From NCBI GenBank assembly GCA_001972305.1, contig BDDD01000045.1, positions 617,040-681,039 on the forward strand: 64,000 bases of DNA, in the 5' to 3' direction. The position numbers and the translations under genes are program-made. The notes beneath the pieces are model-generated. The model saw nothing but the letters and a program-made list of their open reading frames with translations, did no database searches and was not told where the DNA came from. This DNA comes from Cephalotus follicularis. Lineage: Eukaryota > Streptophyta > Magnoliopsida > Oxalidales > Cephalotaceae. Shown here piece by piece: positions 58,281 through 64,000 of the stretch. The first letter of the stretch is position 1, and each line of letters opens with the position of its first letter.

Positions 58281-60905
58281 TGTCAAATCCCGTTCTCCAC
58301 AACATGTAATACAAGACCCGGAGGTCATGGCAATTAACATATATTTATATATATTCAGCTTATACGAAATCAGGAAAATTAAAAACTTTCCAAATCAATT
58401 AATATATTGCGGAAGCATTTAAACATAAGCCGAATTAAAATACATAACATGTATCACATACTACATATTACTAATTGTCCCACCATAATACAAATATTCC
58501 ATCGTTAATTGCCCTCAAACGGAGCATGATCAAAATATTATCCATTCAATCCATAACTCCACTAGTTACGATAAACATTAATCCATCGTTTACAATAACA
58601 ATTTAACAATCTCCAAAAGGAATACAATTCCATAAATTAGCATTATTACAGCTTTATTCTTCTCCCATGCTTGCCCATATCGGTTCCACTGCATCAGTCT
58701 GAAATTGATAGGGTTAGCCGAATCTACTGGCTAAGTGGAAAAAATATAAATACATTTTTGAGTCAACGATATTAAATGCCATGTAATGATTGCATTATGA
58801 TTCAATACATAATATATAACAATATATATATATATATATGTATATTTACTAATACGTGAGCAACCATGCCAAGTGGCTACATCGACACAATCCAGCAATC
58901 ATGTCCTCAAAGGACAAAACAATCCAATCAATCAACATGAAGAACGTCGCCATCTCCTGGCCCCGACGTTGTACTCCTACTCCTGCCCCGTCTCGGGCCG
59001 ACTCGAAGCAAGTCAACAATCCATGTTACTTGCATCGCGGCTAAGTAACCAATGTGGGTGTCCCTAGCCATCTCCTGGCACATAGAGCCCAAACTCGCCA
59101 TTAGTCGTCAATGGCAACCTTCGCCACACGACTAATACGACAACAACCCCAATCACAATCCAGCAATCAATCCAAAAAGCAATTCGTTTCAAGTAATTTA
59201 TAAGTTATAAAATACTTGAATACTTACATTTGTTCAAAATGTAAATCCAATCCTTAAAATCATTTTCAATCCTTTGAAATACAATATTTCATGTAAAATA
59301 ATGATTTATTTAAAATCATGTATGCACTTTCCAAGATGCTAAAACATTTTAGAAGTCAATAACAATCTAATCAACTATTCAATCTATAACAATAAGCAAG
59401 CAAACATATGCTCAAAATGCAACAGGGTCTAATCGCGTCAACGTGTACCATATAGGCGTTAACTTCCAAAACAATCACTTTAAGCGTCGCCGTTTAACTT
59501 CTAGGCATCGATGCTTATGTCCTTTAAGCGTCAGCGTTTAATCCTTAGGGTCAGCGCTTATCAGAAGCGTTATGCATTAACATGTTGTCACCTTGGCGTT
59601 GACGCTTAGGGTAGGGACCCTTTAGCGTCAGTGCTTAACCTGTAGCGTCGATGCTTTAAGGTAGGAACCTTAGGCGTCGACGCTTCACGTGTCCATTTCT
59701 ACGCTTAACGAATTATAGCGTCGACGCTTTCCTCTGAGTGTCGACGTTTATCATGGAATCAACGTTTATTCACCACATAACAATCAAAGCATTGACGCTT
59801 CCCTCATAAGCATTGACGGTTCTGCAAACCAGAACATCATCTTCTTCATCTCAACACAATACCAGTGGAATTCAAACCAATCATACATGCAATTCAGTCC
59901 AATATTTACTCAGAATATAACATGCATTGGCAGGCTAACAACTCAAGGTAATCATAGCATCAATCACACAATCCAATGAATCCACAACAACCATGTGATT
60001 CACCAATGAACACTTATTACCAATGAACTCAAATTTGCATGTATATAATCCCTACCTTAGATTCCAAGTTAGGAATCGAAGTCCACCTCTTTAAGTCCAC
60101 TGACCAGTAGCTTTTGAGCTTCTCAGCAGCTCCAAATCCGGCCTAGCAGCTCTAACCAGGTTCAACTCCAAGTTCCAAGCTCCCAAGCTTTTATACTGGT
60201 TCAAAAATGGAGAAATTTTCTCACCCTTTCTTTCCTTTTCTTTTCCACTTTTTGTATTCTCTCTTTCCTTTCTTGTTTTTCTCTATTGTTTTCTTTTCTT
60301 CACTTTTCCCTTTCTCAGCTGAAGGTTGAAGGAGATGAGAGGTATTTTATGCAGGTTACTTTCTATTTCCCTTTCTTCAGCCAGTTTTGCATGGCACCAG
60401 GTGCCCTCCACTTTCTTTTCCATCAGCTGCATGTGCATAGGTGTCCATCTCCCACTTTCATCCGGCCAGAATGGTGTACAGGTGTCCCATTCTTTCTCCC
60501 CTTTGGTCGCATGACGCACATGTGGCATTCTAATTCATTTCCCTTGAAGAAAATGGTGGACACTTAGTGCAGTTGTGCTGTCAGACAGCCTAAGTGTCGC
60601 CGGTTATATCGTGGGCGTCGACACTTAACCCTGTGTACGCATTGTAGTCGATGCTTATTTCTGGGCGTCAACACTTTGAACATTTGTACCTTAAGCGCAC
60701 GTTTTGCTCTATAGGCGTTGATGCTTACTTCAAGGTGTCGGCGCTTAAGGTCATTTCCACAATTTTTAAATCCATACAACACTTCTAACATTCTTTACTC
60801 AGAATTCAGTGTCACAAGTTGAAAAATTCCATCATTCTCATTAATTCAACATTTAATTACAACGGAATTAAAACAATACATTGGATAGATATTTGGGACA
60901 TTACA
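58281..60905 (-). repeat. B 5' LTR
   Basis: 2,625 bp. A TATAAAAG box on the minus strand lies at 60188-60195. Palindrome clusters lie at 60590-60750 (upstream of the box) and 59440-59825 (downstream). On the minus strand TTAGCC/GGCTAA pairs near 58713-58735, matching the A-type marker hairpin. A GCCATTA/TAATGGC-like hairpin is near 59097-59117. Confidence 0.92.
59440..59825. repeat. Phased palindrome array (B 5' LTR)
   Basis: The counterpart of 52030-52416, with cores GCGTCGACGC and variants at matching positions. The two LTR copies show different decayed sites, mostly CG to TG or CA. Confidence 0.85.
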
Positions 60906-60910
60906 GAGAC

Positions 60911-61252
60911 TCTATTTTGTTACAGGTAACACCACCGGGACCTGTGGTCATCAAGATTGCTAGTTCCACATATCCGTAGAAATCTTAAAGTTTGTAATAC
61001 TTTATTTTCATTGCTTTTAACATGTATTTAACTTTTATTGTATTTGTATTGATATCATATTGGAGCTCATGTTTGTAATAATTAAGTATCAATTATTGTT
61101 AGTACTTATGAAACTTAATGAATTACATCTGTTTTGATAAAATTTTAAATTATCCTGCTTTTTAATAAGGTACCTTGGCCCGACTACTATCTTTGACTAT
61201 ATTCACCGCGTGTGACGCAACGCATCTGGCCCTCTTGGTATGGGACGTCACA
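60911..61252 (+). repeat. C: rest of the LTR
   Basis: Continues C's LTR after the GAGAC duplication made by B. It ends GGGACGTCACA and is followed by TTTGGTACAGAGC (61253-61265), a diverged methionine-tRNA primer site. Confidence 0.82.
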
Positions 61253-61359
61253 TTTGGTACAGAGCGACATGTCGGCTTGCTTGGTGAAGTATTGAATTTT
61301 AGTGATAATTACTGTCGATGTTCCTAATATGAATCTAACCTTTTTCCTTAATAAGGAAG

Positions 61360-61650
61360 ATGATGGATGGTAGAGGAAGAAGTGGCCGCAGAGGTAGACG
61401 AAATGTTCAAACCCTTGTTGTTGAAGATGAGTCCGTATTTGAGAGCTTTTCTGGAGTATGATCCTAATGCTCCACCTCAAAGAGCCGATCCTAAATTATG
61501 GAGGCAAGTGTGCGCGACCACGGTACATATGAGAAATCTAATGGGACACAAGGCTAAAAGGGTAAAGCGTAAGACAAGGAGAGATAGTCCTTTGAATTAG
61601 TTTCTTAGGTTGCAACCACCCGCCTTTTTAGGACTTCCAGATCCTTCTAT
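61360..61650 (+). pseudogene. gag: C gag, N-terminal part
   Basis: It begins MMDGRGRSGRRGRRNVQ at 61360. It includes YDPNAPPQRADPKLWRQVCA, matching YDPNAPPVGADPEVWRQLCA in A's gag, then LQPPAFLGLPDPS. Element I starts directly after it. Broken. Confidence 0.85.
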
Positions 61651-62189
61651 TGTGACGACCCGTTCCCGAACCCGAGCCGCTACAAGGATCTGGGATGACT
61701 TTAACCATAACCAATAGCACAAACTGGTCATATGAAAAACCTTCAGTCATCTTCTCCTTCATATTTTTTTTCTCAGCACAGCACGAGAGCAGAGGACTGG
61801 ACGTCCACCTGCGCCTCGGCTACCCACTGCAACGGACTGGCACCAAGCGCCAAGGTCTTGCTTGTCCTCAGTCTCCACGGCAGAGGACCAGACCTACAAC
61901 CATATGGACATAGCATCCATGCATACACACATACATGATAAAGAAAGAGTAGAAAGAGATAGTCATTTTATAGTGGTTCGACATAGAATATGCATACGTC
62001 CACTTCCTCAATCATCCATGAGGTTCCACTAGTATGAAGTTCATTACATACAAGGTTACATAGCTTAGAAAATACAGAGAATGAAAGGATAACTACACCG
62101 GCCATATATGGTAGAGAAGCCGCACCAGACTTCATCATTCAGGGAAGCTATGTGAAACCAGAGGCCACTGCTCAACAAGACCCGAGGAG

Positions 62190-62450
62190 AGCACCCCAAG
62201 GATGTATTACGAAGAGGAGCAGGGGACTTCAACTAGAGGAGAGCCTCAACTCACTGTTTCATTAAATCCTCAACACTGTCTTCCAAGACACCAACGCGCA
62301 CTGTATCACTTAAAACCCAAGGGAGCACCCACGAGCTCTACACGTGATCACTTAACACTGTCTTCCAAGACACCAACACGCATCGTATCACTTAACACCC
62401 GAGGAGAGCACCCACGTGTTCTACACTTGATCACTTAACACTTTGGTCTA
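62190..62450. repeat. ~82-bp tandem repeat in I
   Basis: Nearly three units with AACACTGTCTTCCAAGACACC (62272, 62354; partial at 62437) and GAGAGCACCCACG. Confidence 0.85.
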
Positions 62451-62599
62451 TGGTCAGGGGAGACACATCGCCAGAGGAACCACAACACCAGACCACAATG
62501 CTAGGGGAACAACAACGGCAGACCACAATCTCTGTAAGGCACCAGACAACATGCTCCACAAGTACCAGGCCACAAGCACTACAAGGTACCAGGCAACAA

Positions 62600-62812
62600 G
62601 CTAGACCACAAGTACTGCCTGCCCAGACAACAAGCCAGACCAGAAGCACTTCCTGCCCAGTCAACAAGCCAGACCACAAGCACTGCCTGCCCAGTCAACA
62701 ACCCAAACCAAAGGCACTGCCTGCCCAGACAACAAGCCAGACCACAAGCACTGCCTGCCCAGTCAATAAGCCAGACCACAAGCACTGCCTGCCCAGTCAA
62801 CAAGCTAGACCA
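62600..62812. repeat. 34-bp tandem repeat in I
   Basis: About six copies of a unit containing GACCACAAGCACTGCCTGCC and CAGTCAACAAGCCA. Confidence 0.92.
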
Positions 62813-62984
62813 TGGATATCAACCATCCACAGATGCCAACCCACTCCCAACACCAGACCAGGTAGCCCGAGGAGATTCACGCTCGAGAAGGAATCTTCAA
62901 TAAAACACCAGAGAAGCCACTTCGCTCAGTCAACGCCCGAGGAGACTACTACATAAGCAATACCCGAGAGGGGGGGGGGGGGTT

Positions 62985-63385
62985 GGGACCACCACAACAG
63001 CAAATGGCCGGGGAGACCATCACACAAGCGATACCCAGGGAGACCACCACACAAGCAAATGCCCGGGGAGAAACCACACCAGCAACGCCCGGGGAGACCA
63101 CCATACCAGCAATGCCCGGGGAGACCACCACACCAGCAAATGCCCAAGGAGACCACCACAACAGCAAATGCCTGGGGAGACCACCACACTAGCAAATGTC
63201 CAAGGAGACCACTATACCAGCAATGCCCGGGGAGACCACCACACCAGCAAATGCCCAAGGAGACCACCACAACAGCAAATGCCCGAGGAGACCACCACAC
63301 CAGAAAATACCCAAGGAGACCACCACACCAGCAATGCCTGGGGAGACCACCACAACAATAATTCCCGGGAAGGCCACTGCAGTAA
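62985..63385. repeat. ~29-bp tandem repeat in I
   Basis: About 13 copies of a unit containing GGGGAGACCACCACACCAGC and AATGCCC, preceded by a 13-G run at 62970-62982. Confidence 0.92.
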
Positions 63386-64000
63386 CAATGCCCGTGCACA
63401 ACGAAACGACAACGTTTAACATCAGTAATGCCTGGGATCAAGACAAAGGCCCGGGGACAAACGCCAAGCATGGGACAACTACTCGAGGTCCCTCCAATGC
63501 TCAACTTACACTAAGGAGATGAAATCTCACCCCGGCCTGGTACCCAAGAGATCCACCAGGGCTCACCCGACAAAACGTCTTCAGGGACCGAGCTGGTCCG
63601 AGGTCGGGAGGACGGGCAAAACTAAGGAAAACTCTTTACTCGCATACTTCCATAGCTGGAACCACCTCAGCAAACACAAGTAACAACTCCGTTGAAGGTC
63701 CATCAACATGGTCATGGGCTACAGGACTGTAAACATCCTTCATATACGCATATCGATACCCACTTCCAGAGCACCGCATGAACATCGACAGAAGGGCTAC
63801 GCGAGCACTCCTTCCCCGGCAATGACACGTTTAGCGCACCTCACTACATGAACATCGATCGAGGGTCTACGTAAGCCCACCGCCGTCGAAAATCACCGCT
63901 CAGCCACTACCGAGGAGACACTTCAACTGGTAAATGCTCAAGAAGATGTTTGACATGCACTGCTCACAAAGGGACACCCAACGTGAACTACTCAGCAAGG

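Larger units (their letters stand above)
50848..60905 (-). mobile_element. B: Tekay-like Ty3/gypsy LTR retrotransposon with both LTRs
   Basis: 10,058 bp, flanked by GAGAC at 50843-50847 and 60906-60910, inserted in the LTR of C. On the minus strand: 5' LTR, TGGTATCAGAGC primer site, gag, protease, RT, RNase H, integrase with chromodomain-like tail, polypurine tract and 3' LTR. All expected parts are present. About 20 differences in the first ~230 LTR bases suggest a few million years at a generic rate. It is broken at about half a dozen places. Confidence 0.93.
61651..64000 (+). mobile_element. I: unclassified LTR-like element, start only
   Basis: It starts TGTGACGACCCG inside C's gag and runs off the window, so neither its end nor its target duplication is visible. 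No retroelement protein is seen in 2.35 kb. It holds three stacked minisatellites. Open frames on both strands over 62450-63520 are proline/threonine- or valine/glycine-rich products of the repeats. It may be a long LTR or a non-autonomous element. 63530-64000 has no recognised feature. Confidence 0.5.

Noticed and set aside
62450-63522. Proline/threonine-rich or valine/glycine-rich proteins of 70-190 residues on both strands
   Set aside because: All are translations of the 34-bp and 29-bp minisatellites of element I.

Overview
The window looks like repeat-rich, heterochromatin-like DNA from a flowering plant, probably a eudicot. It is a pile of LTR retrotransposons of the two main plant Ty3/gypsy branches. 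One branch is chromovirus, Tekay/Del-like: methionine-tRNA primer sites of the TGGTATCAGAGC type, one CCHC knuckle in Gag, and a chromodomain-like pol tail of the WEREDD type. The other is Tat (Retand-like): a TGGCGCC primer site, an archaeal-type RNase H, and an extra antisense gene between pol and the 3' LTR. I found no convincing host gene, tRNA, rRNA or CRISPR array. Species cannot be named from the sequence.

Layout, with letters used throughout. K (1-413) is an inverted LTR fragment of family A. 414-1133 and 4015-5398 are one unassigned repeat-derived stretch, split by E (1134-4014), a solo LTR with a TTTTG target duplication. H (5399-~10235) is a Tat remnant on the + strand. D (10402-16012) is a Tekay-like remnant, + strand, cut inside its LTR at both ends. 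16013-17375 is AT-rich with diverged repeats. A (17381-24400) is a Tekay-like element, + strand, with an AATTG duplication. 24406-26135 is AT-rich. F (26141-36626) is a Tat element, - strand, with a GTATA duplication and a + strand antisense gene. 36632-37997 is AT-rich with a tandem duplication. G (37998-~47660) is a Tat element, - strand, with no 5' LTR found. J (47690-48339) is an LTR tail. C (48534-50847 plus 60911-61650) is a Tekay-like element, + strand, whose LTR was split by B (50848-60905, Tekay-like, - strand, GAGAC duplication). I (61651 to the window end) is an unclassified element with a TGTGACGACC start, sitting in C's gag and full of minisatellites. By eye A is the youngest (LTRs ~3% apart over the first 330 bp), B and F are older (~9-10% over sampled stretches), and C is older than B.

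The most interesting signal is in the long LTRs, not in the proteins. Five different Tekay-like or solo LTRs (A, B, C, D, E) each carry a cluster of roughly 10-15 short palindromes centred on GTC|GAC or a near variant. Spacing is about 21 bp (20-23, or about twice that), spacers are unrelated, and outer arms are family-specific. Downstream, in the predicted U5, C and D carry arrays of small hairpins whose loops are conserved while stems differ from unit to unit but stay complementary. A shows a matching two-arm base-pair swap between its two LTRs, plus two abutting hairpins, one capped by TTCG. The same variable-stem, constant-loop style appears in the pol/antisense-gene spacer of F. I read this as a structured, phased cis-acting leader shared by several families and diversified in sequence; its function is unknown.

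All retroelements here are treated as fossils. None looks whole except in its outer structure.
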